Assembly: GCA_023417065.1 (NCBI GenBank)
Contig: JAEZGH010000129.1
Location: 1-64,000, forward strand
DNA: 64,000 nt
Reading direction: 5' to 3'
Source of the DNA: Bacteroidota bacterium
GTDB taxonomy: Bacteria; Bacteroidota; Bacteroidia; Cytophagales; Cyclobacteriaceae
Shown: one piece after another, positions 9,650 to 18,520 of the stretch
How the letters are laid out: each line of letters starts with the position of its first letter
Numbering within the stretch: position 1 is the stretch's first letter
Program-made: the position numbers and the translations under genes
The notes under the pieces: model-generated
Told to the model about the DNA's origin: nothing
Database searches by the model: none
What the model saw: only the letters and a program-made list of their open reading frames with translations

Positions 9650-9664
9650 GAAACCTTTCTTTCT

Positions 9665-9701
9665 ATCCCGGCCGCCCACAAAGGGGCCGGGATTTTTTTT
9701 T
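9665..9701 (+). terminator. Intrinsic terminator after the receptor/SGNH operon
   Basis: A 9-bp perfect stem (ATCCCGGCC at 9665-9673 pairing with GGCCGGGAT at 9685-9693) has an 11-base loop and is followed by an uninterrupted run of T to 9701. It sits 15 bases after the SGNH stop codon. Confidence 0.9.
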
Positions 9702-10467
9702 AGATATACCCCGCGGCCTTATAGGCAGCCATCCCGATCCATTCCTTGAAAAGCTTCTGCCAAATGTGGATGGCTTCTATCTTCGGGACGAGAAACCTGT
9801 CCGGGTAGAAACTCCTTGGATGCGAGTAAAAATCCGTGGCAAACGAATCGAGTTCGAGTCCCGCCTTGCGATACACTGCCAGTGAACGGCGCAGGTGAAA
9901 TGCCGAAGTGATCAGGAGGCAATCTTCCTGAGTCAGGTTCATGCGTTCAAGCATCGGCTTTACAGCAACGGCGGACTCATAGGTATTCCGCGTTTCATCT
10001 TCGATCATGATGTCTTCAGGGTCTACGCCCATCATGACCATGGCTTTAAAGTATTTCCGCGCTTCAGGTTCTGCTTCGCCTGCTAGCCGTCCTGTGCCCC
10101 CGCTGATCAGTATGCGCCGGATTTTCTTCAGTTTGTACAACTGGACCGTGTGAGTAACCCGGTCGGCGCCCTTGGCGAAGTAAACGCGGTCTGCGGGTTC
10201 TTCCTTTTCAATCGTCGTACCTGTCAGTACAATACCAAGCTCATAATTCTTTACAAAATCGAATGGTCGTGCCGGTATTTCCCATAGCAGGATCGCTTCA
10301 TTGGCGATGAAATCATTCGAAAAGAAAATGAGCATACCAAAGCCTGTCCAGAAGAATATTTTTCTGAGGCGATCACGCCGGAGGAAAATGTAAAGCAGAA
10401 AACAGATAACGATGAGGCTAAGCGGCATCACCAGCAGCGAAACGGTCTTGGACAAGGCAAAAAACAT
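9700..10467 (-). CDS. YdcF/SanA/ElyC family protein (DUF218)
   Basis: This 255-residue protein has two N-terminal membrane segments (about 7-29 and 36-50) and a DUF218 domain: GIVLTG at about residue 78, RILISGGTG around 118, DETRNTYESA around 158 and SAFHLRRSLAVYRKAG toward the C-terminus. ElyC and SanA relatives act in envelope integrity and undecaprenyl-phosphate or barrier functions in Enterobacteria; biochemical activity is unknown. The gene begins 11 bases after the stop of the large ABC fusion gene, so the two are probably co-transcribed. Confidence 0.87.
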   Translation of the reverse strand: MFFALSKTVSLLVMPLSLIVICFLLYIFLRRDRLRKIFFWTGFGMLIFFSNDFIANEAILLWEIPARPFDFVKNYELGIVLTGTTIEKEEPADRVYFAKGADRVTHTVQLYKLKKIRRILISGGTGRLAGEAEPEARKYFKAMVMMGVDPEDIMIEDETRNTYESAVAVKPMLERMNLTQEDCLLITSAFHLRRSLAVYRKAGLELDSFATDFYSHPRSFYPDRFLVPKIEAIHIWQKLFKEWIGMAAYKAAGYI

Positions 10468-10478
10468 GGCAGCAGATC

Positions 10479-13400
10479 TTAATTGGGTACGCTATTCCGG
10501 TACAGGGGATTGCGAAGATTTCCCATCCCGTCGATAATTTTTCGAAGGACGTCAAAATAAAGCAATAATGCCAGCGTAAGCGACATCGACCAGATGACTC
10601 CCGTATTAAACCAGAATGTATCCACATTCCTGCCGAGGAAGTGTTTTTCAGGCATATAAAACTGCGCATCGAAGTCGATCACGTGATCCGGATCCGGATC
10701 TTTATAAATGGGATAAATTTTCTGAACAAGTTTACCATCCTTTTCAATGATGCGATGTGTTTCCGTAGTGTTCTTCACTAACTCACTGATCGCGTCATTG
10801 AGGTAGCGCTCCTTGTACAACGTAAAAGTAACTCCCTGCGGAAGGCTGCTGGTGCGCTTTTCAACCTGTTCCTCTTTAAGCTTGTCGGCCTGGTTGTATC
10901 TTTTGATATAGAACTTTTTCAGAGATTCCAGGAATCCCGCGACAGCGTTGTAAGTATCCACACTAAAACGTTCCCGCGTGAGGTCGTCGAGTGCGGCAAG
11001 TTTTTGTCCGGTGATCTCAAGTTCCTTTTTGAGTTCGCTCCGGATCAGCCTGAAATCGGCGTCCACCTTCGCACGAATCCGGGGACTTTCATCATTGCGG
11101 TTATTGATGCAGAACTGTAGACGCGTTTCGATTTCAGGAATCAGGTAGATCTTCTTGAAGTCAGCATTCGCCATAGTCTTCTCATAGAGATAGAACTCCT
11201 TCTCAAATGCGTTGTCCTTAAACTGCGCAACCATCGAAGCTTCGAATGCCCACCGCGAAGCCATGAGGTCGCCGACAAAGGGAACGGTCGCGGCATTGCC
11301 AATGGAAGGATTTAACTTATCAAACTTGACCACCACTCCGCTCAGGATGAGCTGGGGGATCAGCAGCAGGGGAATCAGGATATAAATCGTGACGGCTGAA
11401 TTAAACGCCGACGATATATTGAGGCCGAGAAGGTTGGCAAAGCAGGATGTCGTAAACAGGATGAACCAATGCTGGAACAACATGCCCTTTATTTCAAGGA
11501 TATACGATCCCATCAATACAAACATCAGGGTCTGGATCGCGGAGAGCAAAAAGAGTATAGATATTTTTGAAAGCAGGTAGCTGCTTCGACTGAGATGCAG
11601 GAACGCTTCGCGCTTTAGAATCTTTCCGTCGCGTATGATTTCCTCCGCGCTCACCGTTAGTCCCATGAACAACGCCACGATAATGCTCATGAATAGGTAT
11701 GCCGGAAGGTTAACGTTTTTTCCGAATACATACCCAATGAGGAACTTATCGTCTACGTTGTAGTATCGTACGATGTAGGCGAGTATAAAAGCAAGGACTG
11801 GCGCCTCGAGAAGGTTGATAATGAGATATTGTTTGTTGTGAAGCTTGGCCTGGATGTCGCGCAACGAAAACAGCCGGATTTGCTTGAGCCTGGTGGGAAT
11901 GTTCAACGTTGAGTGCGGTACGTCTTTCGACGTCTCCACCTGGGGTGGCTTGTGCGTCTTCAGGAAAATTTCGTTCCACTGCTCGGGCCGTATCTTTCGC
12001 TCATTGGTGAAGTTGCCGTATTCATTGATGACCCTTGTCTCGATGATATTGAAAATCTGCTCAGGGTTGACGTTGCCGCACTCATGACACTCTCCCTCGT
12101 CGCTGTTCACCAGGTCTATACATTTCTTGAAATGAACGATCGCGTTGACAGGATTCCCGTAATAGATCTGGTAGCCGCCGGTATCGAGTATCAGGAGCTT
12201 GTCGAACATCTTGAAGATGTCGGACGAAGGTTGATGAATGACGGCGAACACGAGTTTTCCTTTAAGGCTCAGTTCCTTCAGGAGGTCAATAATATTTTCA
12301 GAATCACGCGACGACAATCCGCTTGTAGGTTCGTCACAAAACAGGACTGCAGGTTCGCGAAGCAGTTCGAGGCCAATATTCAGTCGCTTGCGCTGACCAC
12401 CACTGATGGTCTTTTGGAGCGTCGACCCGACCTTGAGGTTTTTTGTTTCAACCAGTCCCAGGTCTTCGAGAACACTCATCACCAGTGAATGAATTTCCTC
12501 TTCCGTCTTCCGGCTGAAACACAGCTTTGCGGCATAGTAGAGGTTCTGGTAGACGGTAAGGTCTTCAATGAGCAGATCGTCCTGCGGTACAAATCCGATG
12601 ACGCCTTCGATTCTTTCGGGTTCGCCATGTATATCGATCCCGTTGATAAGGACGCGTCCCGAAGTTGGTTTTTCGGTGCCGTTGAGGACGTGTAGCAGTG
12701 TGCTTTTTCCGGCTCCGCTGGCCCCCATTAACGCTACCAGGTTTCCTGACTCTTCCGCCAGTGACACGTTCCGAAGTCCCAGCTTGCCATTGCGAAACGC
12801 ATAACTGATTTCATGGGCTTCGAAAGTGAGTCGCGAGAAGTCGCCGAATAGTTTCAACTTCTGAAGGATGTCGCCGTAGTACACGGGTTCATCCTTCTCC
12901 CATCGTATCAGGCTTCCCACTGCGAGTACGTTGATCTTGCCGGAACGCAGTGGCACACCGTTAAGGTATACGGGCGAGGTGCCCTCATACCGGATAAAAT
13001 AAAGATCCGTGCTCTGGAGGTAGAGCACAGCGATATAGCCCTTTAGCGCGGGGCGCATAATGACGGGGCTGCATTTTAGGTTATCGCCGGATGCATGAAC
13101 AAGCAGGATGTGCTGGTGGTCGTAGTCGGCCTCCTCGCGGGCGAGGACAAACTTGCGGATGAGGTCTATCTGTGCTTCTTCGATCAGGAAGTTCTTTCCG
13201 ATCGCGTTCACGAGTCTGTCTTCCTTGTCGGAGATTTCTCCATCAGCCTGGATTATGGCGATAAGTTCCAGAAGTATGACAGCCTTTTGTTTTTGCGTGA
13301 GGTTGGGACTGATTTCGCTGCAGAGGGCATCGATTTGCTTCACCTCATCACTCCATTCATGGGCCTTTGGGGGAAGCGTCTTGATGATATCGTCAAAGCT

Positions 13401-13544
13401 TCGGAGATACGTTTCGACCGCCCTTCCATTCAAGTGGTCTTCGAGAAACGATTTGATCTGGTCACGTTCGTGGCCTGTGACATCGTCTTCCCGTGCGACA
13501 ACGGCAAACAATCGCAGGATTGCCTTGAGTAGCGACTCGCTCAT
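10479..13544 (-). CDS. TerB-FHA-ABCG fusion: ABC transporter ATPase and permease in one chain
   Basis: The 1021-residue protein appears to have four parts. Residues about 1-140 are helical and TerB-like (AVILLELIAIIQADGEISDKE). Residues about 155-235 look like a divergent FHA domain (VYLNGVPLRSG followed by VGSLIRW). Residues about 243-460 are an ABCG-type ATPase with Walker A GASGAGKST (about 274), signature ISGGQRKRL, Walker B AVLFCDEPTSGLS and H-loop AVIHQPS. From about 570 an ABC-2 type membrane region runs to about 760. A soluble charged insert (about 790-970) precedes a last membrane helix. It has a CxxC (CHEC) in the linker. Export substrate is unknown. YdcF-like gene follows by 11 bases. 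Confidence 0.88.
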   Translation of the reverse strand: MSESLLKAILRLFAVVAREDDVTGHERDQIKSFLEDHLNGRAVETYLRSFDDIIKTLPPKAHEWSDEVKQIDALCSEISPNLTQKQKAVILLELIAIIQADGEISDKEDRLVNAIGKNFLIEEAQIDLIRKFVLAREEADYDHQHILLVHASGDNLKCSPVIMRPALKGYIAVLYLQSTDLYFIRYEGTSPVYLNGVPLRSGKINVLAVGSLIRWEKDEPVYYGDILQKLKLFGDFSRLTFEAHEISYAFRNGKLGLRNVSLAEESGNLVALMGASGAGKSTLLHVLNGTEKPTSGRVLINGIDIHGEPERIEGVIGFVPQDDLLIEDLTVYQNLYYAAKLCFSRKTEEEIHSLVMSVLEDLGLVETKNLKVGSTLQKTISGGQRKRLNIGLELLREPAVLFCDEPTSGLSSRDSENIIDLLKELSLKGKLVFAVIHQPSSDIFKMFDKLLILDTGGYQIYYGNPVNAIVHFKKCIDLVNSDEGECHECGNVNPEQIFNIIETRVINEYGNFTNERKIRPEQWNEIFLKTHKPPQVETSKDVPHSTLNIPTRLKQIRLFSLRDIQAKLHNKQYLIINLLEAPVLAFILAYIVRYYNVDDKFLIGYVFGKNVNLPAYLFMSIIVALFMGLTVSAEEIIRDGKILKREAFLHLSRSSYLLSKISILFLLSAIQTLMFVLMGSYILEIKGMLFQHWFILFTTSCFANLLGLNISSAFNSAVTIYILIPLLLIPQLILSGVVVKFDKLNPSIGNAATVPFVGDLMASRWAFEASMVAQFKDNAFEKEFYLYEKTMANADFKKIYLIPEIETRLQFCINNRNDESPRIRAKVDADFRLIRSELKKELEITGQKLAALDDLTRERFSVDTYNAVAGFLESLKKFYIKRYNQADKLKEEQVEKRTSSLPQGVTFTLYKERYLNDAISELVKNTTETHRIIEKDGKLVQKIYPIYKDPDPDHVIDFDAQFYMPEKHFLGRNVDTFWFNTGVIWSMSLTLALLLYFDVLRKIIDGMGNLRNPLYRNSVPN

Positions 13545-13600
13545 AGGTAAGGGTTAGGTAGAAAAACTAAAGATAGGAAAACAACCCGGACCAAAACAAA

Positions 13601-13627
13601 AAAGGACCGGCATGTGGCCAGTCCTTT
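13601..13627 (-). terminator. Intrinsic terminator of the 14544-13651 lipoprotein gene
   Basis: AAAGGAC at 13601-13607 pairs with GTCCTTT at 13621-13627, with an inner GGC/GCC pairing. On the minus strand the hairpin is followed by a T-rich tail (13592-13600). It lies 24 bases past the lipoprotein stop codon. Confidence 0.8.
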
Positions 13628-13650
13628 CGTATGCGTTTTAAACGAATATG

Positions 13651-14544
13651 TTACTGTGTAATGTCTTTGCGTATTTTCTCAACGATATCAGTAATCTCAA
13701 CGAGGTTTTTGTCGGTAAGCACGAGGTTAGCCTTGTTGTTCTTGATCTGATCTTCGATGTTGAGGTTTGCATATGCCGCTTCGAGGCGTTTCAGGTCAGT
13801 CACAATACCTTCAACCTGGCCACTCTGCTCAACTGTCGAAAGCATTTTCGTCAGTTCGGAAACAGATTTCTTTTGCTGAAGGGTGATCTGGATAATAGGT
13901 GTCAGAATGAGGTTGCGCTGATCATCCGCCAGAAGATCTTTCGGGTACGACTTGATCAGGCCGGTAGAGATGTAAAGCCCTTCCATGAAGCTGCCGGTGA
14001 GGACAAGGGCAGCGAGCCTGTTGCGGTTGTCGTCCTGAAGGAATTCGCCGGTTCTCTTGAGCGTGTGATCCAGAAGGAATGACAGTGAATCCTTGTTACC
14101 GATATTTGCTTCGAATCTCTTCAGCAGGTCGAGGTCGAAAGTACCAATCACACCGAGGTTATCAGCAAGTGTCTTGCAGTTATTCAGGTAATTGATGGCT
14201 TCCTGAGTTTTATCGTACGAAGCGAGGTACCCTACATCGGCGGCATAGACGCCAAGGTTAAGGGCTGCCTTGTCGTGGCGGGATGCGTATTGATCAACCT
14301 TATTTTTATCGTTTACGAGGCTTTCGTTAAAATCTGCGCCGGTAGCCTGAAGCAGGTAAGGGATTTCCGTGGGTGCTGGAATGTTATCCGCTACGTCAAC
14401 AATAGTCTGTTTCAGGCTTTCTTTCTGAGCTTCCTCGAACTCTTCGGAATTGTTCACCTTATCGCTTGTTGAGGAACCGCAGGACATCAGGCCGAAGGTT
14501 ACCTGGGCGCTCATTAAGAAATAAATGGCATGTTTCAATTTCAT
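13651..14544 (-). CDS. Conserved lipoprotein of unknown function
   Basis: This 297-residue protein starts at MKLKHAIYFL (14544); the longer frame to 14571 adds nine residues before the signal. The lipobox is LMSC (Cys at about residue 22), followed by a Ser/Asn-rich linker and then an almost entirely helical domain. That domain carries LGVYAADVGYLASYDKTQEA and repeated Leu/Lys heptad-like segments near the C-terminus (about 220-297). I do not recognise a named domain. It stands alone on the minus strand with its own terminator. The intergenic space toward the response regulator holds divergent promoters. Confidence 0.8.
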   Translation of the reverse strand: MKLKHAIYFLMSAQVTFGLMSCGSSTSDKVNNSEEFEEAQKESLKQTIVDVADNIPAPTEIPYLLQATGADFNESLVNDKNKVDQYASRHDKAALNLGVYAADVGYLASYDKTQEAINYLNNCKTLADNLGVIGTFDLDLLKRFEANIGNKDSLSFLLDHTLKRTGEFLQDDNRNRLAALVLTGSFMEGLYISTGLIKSYPKDLLADDQRNLILTPIIQITLQQKKSVSELTKMLSTVEQSGQVEGIVTDLKRLEAAYANLNIEDQIKNNKANLVLTDKNLVEITDIVEKIRKDITQ

Positions 14545-14663
14545 GGTGGTTGGATTTTTTACAAGGTTCAATTTTAATACATTTTTGTTCGTTTTGAAAC
14601 CCGCCTTTCACAATTTTGGATTAAAAGGGACGAATAAACGAGATTTTTTATAAGTTTAATCCG

Positions 14664-14676
14664 CCCCTCGGAGGGG
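14664..14676 (+). promoter_or_regulatory. Strong Shine-Dalgarno sequence inside a short hairpin, response-regulator leader
   Basis: GGAGGGG at 14670-14676 lies 6 bases before the ATG at 14683. CCCC at 14664-14667 can pair with GGGG at 14673-14676 around a 5-base loop, hiding part of the ribosome-binding site. Strong Shine-Dalgarno sequences are uncommon in this window. Confidence 0.45.
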
Positions 14677-14682
14677 TAAGAG

Positions 14683-15081
14683 ATGACTAAGGGAAGCCTC
14701 AAAAAAGTACTACTGATCGATGATAGCGACATAGACCTGTTTATCCAGAAAAGGTTTCTGGAGGTCTATGGTTTCTCGACTCAGCTTGAAATGTATAATT
14801 CTGCCAATGAAGCCTTTAGGGCGCTGAAGAACGCAGATTCGGAGTCTGCTCCGGACGCCATATTTCTCGACCTTAACATGCCCGGCGCTGATGGATTCTC
14901 ATTTCTGAAGAACTTCCCGCTACTACCAGACAGCGTTACCCGAAAGTCCCGGATTGTGATCCTGACCAGCTCCGAAAGCAACATTGACCGGGATTATGTC
15001 CTCTCCTTCCATCACGTGATCCATTTTATCACGAAGCCTTTGAAGAATTCAGATATCGAGGATCTGAAGGCGATCTTTTGA
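14683..15081 (+). CDS. Single-domain response regulator (CheY/Rcp1-like receiver)
   Basis: This 132-residue protein is only a receiver domain. The acidic pair is in LLIDDSDIDLF (Asp13/Asp14), the phosphoacceptor Asp63 is in IFLDLNMPGADGF, the Thr/Ser switch is in ILTSSESN and the conserved Lys118 is in FITKPL. It has no output domain, so it probably acts through protein contacts or a phosphorelay. The next gene downstream is a convergent sensor kinase that lacks its own receiver. The two could be partners, though they are not in one operon. Confidence 0.92.
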   Translation: MTKGSLKKVLLIDDSDIDLFIQKRFLEVYGFSTQLEMYNSANEAFRALKNADSESAPDAIFLDLNMPGADGFSFLKNFPLLPDSVTRKSRIVILTSSESNIDRDYVLSFHHVIHFITKPLKNSDIEDLKAIF

Positions 15082-15114
15082 TTATTTCTACGTCCGCTCA
15101 CTGCGGGAATTGTG

Positions 15115-15134
15115 TTTGCGGGCGCCCACGCAAA
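15115..15134. repeat. Short inverted repeat between convergent genes
   Basis: TTTGCG (15115-15120) and CGCAAA (15129-15134) flank GGCGCCCA. The repeat lies in the 183-base gap between the response regulator and the sensor kinase, which end toward each other. No T-tract follows, so it is at best a weak terminator or transcript-end structure. Confidence 0.35.
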
Positions 15135-15264
15135 GGTACTCAACCATATCTGACAACCTCAGTCGCACCAACTGCGCATGCACAGGTTGTACGTGAATAA
15201 CGGTACGGATACTTGCAACACGGACCGTTCTTTAAGGAAAATCAGCTTTTTGATCTTACGACCC

Positions 15265-18200
15265 TCAGGCGGATGGAGGAGTCAGTGAAGGAATTTCTAC
15301 CGTGAATGTGCTGCCCTTTCCAGGTGACGATTCAACGGAAATCGTGCCCTTCAGCTTTTCCACGGTCTCACGGGCGATGAAAAGTCCGAGACCGGAGCCA
15401 CTGCTGCGCTCATCAGCGCGATAAAACATCTTAAAGATATTGTTAAGGTGGTCCTTGCGGATACCCGGGCCGTTGTCAACAACCTTGACAGTGGCACTCT
15501 TTGTCGAGTACGTCACTTCTATCCTTATCCAGGGATCGGGATGATTAGTGTGGTGATATTTGATCGCGTTTGTAACCAGATTATAGAGGACCACATCGAG
15601 ACGTTTCCGGTCGGTATAGAAGACGCCATCCCCTGTGACGTTGACGATTTTCTTAATACGACTGCTGTTATCCTGAAAGCTCAGCATCTCAAATATCTCA
15701 CTCGTCACCGCATTGAAATCAACAGGAACGGAAGCAAGCTGAGTGCGCGCGTTTCGCGAATAGTTGATGATGTCATGAATGAAGCCATCCAGTTTGTGGA
15801 TGCTTTTCTCAACCATGTCGAGGTATTGCTTCCGGTTTTCAGGGTTGTCATCTAGTTTCGTCAGGCGAACTAACCCCAAAATTGATGTCAGCGGCGCGCG
15901 AAGGTCGTGGGATGCGCTGTACACAAAGCGATCCAGTTCACTGTTTACCTTCATCAGCTCCTGATTGCGGTGTTCCACTGCTTCCACACGCCACCGATAC
16001 AACAGATAGATCATCAGCAGCATCGCGGATACGAGAACAAAATAGAACCATACAGTCTGATAAAAGAATGGCCTGACTCTGAAGCGGATTGTGGCGCCTT
16101 CCTCATTCCACACACCATCATTGTTGGAGGCAATGACCTTGAACTCGTAATAACCCGGTGACAGGTTTGTATAACCCACACTTCGCTCGATTCCCGTTAC
16201 GTCCTTCCATTCCTTGTCTACGCGGTTAAGTTTGTACCTGAACTTCACTTTGTTGGGAGCCCATAAGCTCAGCGAGGTAAACCGCACCGTAAGACGGAAG
16301 TTCCCCGGTGGAATGGTAAGTTCATTCGATAGATTCGTATTCTCTCCGTCGTCAGTGATGACAGACGTAATGTATACGGGCGGAACTGTCCGGTTAATCG
16401 CAAGTCGCTCGGGATTCACGATACAAACCCCTGCAATAGTTGGCACCCATATCTCGCCGTTCGAAGAAAGCAGGGACCTGGTGGCTCCCGTGCATTCCTT
16501 GTTTTTCATACCATCGTACTCGTCGTAGATCCGGCTGCTGATACTTCCCTTCTTGCCTATCAGAAAATCAAGTACAGCCCCTTTCTCTACCTGGAGGATC
16601 CCGATGTTGGTTGGAATCCAGATGTTGTTCCGAAGGTCTTCCACCCAGTCGAAATAGCTCTCTCCCTGCACCACTTCAGCCAGGACGAGCCTCGTAAATT
16701 CCCGACGCTGCAGGTTGAAGTGAAATAAGCCGTTGCTCGTGGCGAGCCAGACATTGTTGGATTTATCAATGTGAACGTTGAATATCAGGATACCCTCGTC
16801 ATTCCCTGAAATATGGAACACTTCTACAGAACCATCCTTGTTAATAATGTTAAGGCCACCGCTGTGTGTTCCGATGAACAACCTCCCATCCTCATGCTGT
16901 TCAATAGCCAGGATGTAGTCTGAAGAGAGGCCGTTCTCGCGGTTGAATATTTTCTTCACCTTGTTTCCACTGAACTGGATCACTCCTCCGGTACGCGTGG
17001 CAAACCACAGGTCACCAGCCGAATCGCGAAGAATCCGCCGCACGGAATTGGACGACAGCCCATCCGCGGTAGTGAACAGACGTTCACCGTTCTTATCTTT
17101 TCGCAGTACACCATTATAACTTGCAATCCAGATCGTGCCATTGGGTTCGACCAGGATATCGCGAACAGCCTCATGCCAGTGGTCGTCGTTAATCCTGAGA
17201 GGCTTAACGACACCGTTGTCAAAAATATCGACCAGACCATCATCAAGGCAGATAAAAAACTTTCCATCAGGAGCTTCTGCAATCAGGTTGACGCGGTCAA
17301 TGGCGAGACCGTCTTCCTCATCATAATTCCGGATGGGGCTTTCCTTTATACGGAGCAGTCCGCTCTTGCCCGTACTCATCCACAGAGATCCTTCGCGGTC
17401 GAGGAACAACGAGGTAATGTGGGCACCTGGGAATGATTTTCCAGAGCGAAGAAATTCCTTCAGGTTGTGTTTCTCGTTGATACGGCCGAGGCCCCGCTCC
17501 GTGGCAATCCACAACGAGCCGAAGTGGTCGCGGATAATATCATTCACCTGGATGTTCTTCAGGAAATCCACCGACGTCACCTCGCCATCCTTCAGGACAA
17601 AAAGTCCGTTGGACGTACCCACGTACACAACGCCCCCCAGGTTTTTAATTACATGGACGGGGACGTTTTTCAGCCCGCCCAACGGAATGTGCCGGACTTC
17701 ATCATTCTTCAGGGCCAGCAGCCCGCGCGAGTTGGTACCGACATAGATTGTGCTGTCTTCACCCTCTTCAAGTGAAAGAATGGATACATTCTGAAAAATG
17801 GGATTAGGAATGCTGACAGCCACGGAGTCCTTTATCCGGATGAGTCCTTTGTAATCGGACCCTACCCAGATAGTGCCGTCGTCCTGGATCAACATGGTTC
17901 TCAGCGATCTGGGAACCAGCGGATTGTCCGGCAGAAATTGCGAAAATTCGTTTTTTGAATATTGGACGATCCCGTTCCCGCGGCTGGCCAGCCACAGCGT
18001 ACGGTTCTTGTCTTCATAAATGCGGTAAAAAGCTTCGGACGTAAAAAAAGGCACTTTGTCTTTATCAAAGATCTGAAGGTTTACCCCATCGAAGCGCATG
18101 AGGCCGTTGTTGGTGGTAATCCAGAGAAAGCCGCTGGACGCCTGAAAAACGGAAGTAAGGTTATTGGATAACAGGCCGTTATCGCCAGTCCACTGATCGA

Positions 18201-18339
18201 CGGCGCATTCCCTCAACGGAGTTTCGGGCGAAATTCCGTACAAGTCACCCTTTTGTGCCAGCCCGGCAAAAGGCAGACACAAAAATGCCTGGAGAAGCAT
18301 CCAGACGACCAATAGGGGTTTTGTGTTAGGGAGGGTCAT
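15265..18339 (-). CDS. Sensor histidine kinase with two-component beta-propeller (Reg_prop) and Y_Y_Y domains
   Basis: 1024 residues from MTLPNTKPL (18339), chosen because it opens directly into a signal peptide ending near AGLAQ; a longer frame reaches 18465. The periplasmic part carries many Reg_prop repeats (the WxxTxxGLxR pattern, for example LWITTNNGLMRFDG and IWVGSDYKGLIRI) that build propellers, then a Y_Y_Y domain. A membrane helix (about 755-775) follows. The HisKA H-box has His811 in SASHDLRAP, and the HATPase shows NLVTNAIKYH, DNGPGI and GSGLGLFIARE. Unlike hybrid two-component systems of Bacteroides, it has no receiver and no AraC-type output domain. It likely senses an extracellular ligand. 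Confidence 0.93.
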   Translation of the reverse strand: MTLPNTKPLLVVWMLLQAFLCLPFAGLAQKGDLYGISPETPLRECAVDQWTGDNGLLSNNLTSVFQASSGFLWITTNNGLMRFDGVNLQIFDKDKVPFFTSEAFYRIYEDKNRTLWLASRGNGIVQYSKNEFSQFLPDNPLVPRSLRTMLIQDDGTIWVGSDYKGLIRIKDSVAVSIPNPIFQNVSILSLEEGEDSTIYVGTNSRGLLALKNDEVRHIPLGGLKNVPVHVIKNLGGVVYVGTSNGLFVLKDGEVTSVDFLKNIQVNDIIRDHFGSLWIATERGLGRINEKHNLKEFLRSGKSFPGAHITSLFLDREGSLWMSTGKSGLLRIKESPIRNYDEEDGLAIDRVNLIAEAPDGKFFICLDDGLVDIFDNGVVKPLRINDDHWHEAVRDILVEPNGTIWIASYNGVLRKDKNGERLFTTADGLSSNSVRRILRDSAGDLWFATRTGGVIQFSGNKVKKIFNRENGLSSDYILAIEQHEDGRLFIGTHSGGLNIINKDGSVEVFHISGNDEGILIFNVHIDKSNNVWLATSNGLFHFNLQRREFTRLVLAEVVQGESYFDWVEDLRNNIWIPTNIGILQVEKGAVLDFLIGKKGSISSRIYDEYDGMKNKECTGATRSLLSSNGEIWVPTIAGVCIVNPERLAINRTVPPVYITSVITDDGENTNLSNELTIPPGNFRLTVRFTSLSLWAPNKVKFRYKLNRVDKEWKDVTGIERSVGYTNLSPGYYEFKVIASNNDGVWNEEGATIRFRVRPFFYQTVWFYFVLVSAMLLMIYLLYRWRVEAVEHRNQELMKVNSELDRFVYSASHDLRAPLTSILGLVRLTKLDDNPENRKQYLDMVEKSIHKLDGFIHDIINYSRNARTQLASVPVDFNAVTSEIFEMLSFQDNSSRIKKIVNVTGDGVFYTDRKRLDVVLYNLVTNAIKYHHTNHPDPWIRIEVTYSTKSATVKVVDNGPGIRKDHLNNIFKMFYRADERSSGSGLGLFIARETVEKLKGTISVESSPGKGSTFTVEIPSLTPPSA

Positions 18340-18520
18340 CGGAAAACTGGGCAAAAATAACATTCTATTCCTATGACTAACCCGGAAAATGATGCAAATG
18401 GAAGATTTTTCTAACCCAATTCCGCGCAGCGAACATTTCCTAAGAACGAAAGCGCAATCTTTCACAATAATCGCGGATTAGTCTATTTTTGGCGGTTCAA
18501 AAAAGATAAGCATCGTTGCT
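18340..18520. promoter_or_regulatory. Divergent promoter region, sensor kinase and leuS
   Basis: These 181 bases separate the start codons of the minus-strand sensor kinase and plus-strand leuS, so both promoters must lie here unless the kinase starts further upstream (possible in-frame ATG at 18363 or 18465). No operator-like inverted repeat was found. Confidence 0.4.

Noticed and set aside
11913..12488. 191-residue plus-strand open frame
   Set aside because: Antisense to the ABC ATPase region with Walker and signature motifs on the other strand.
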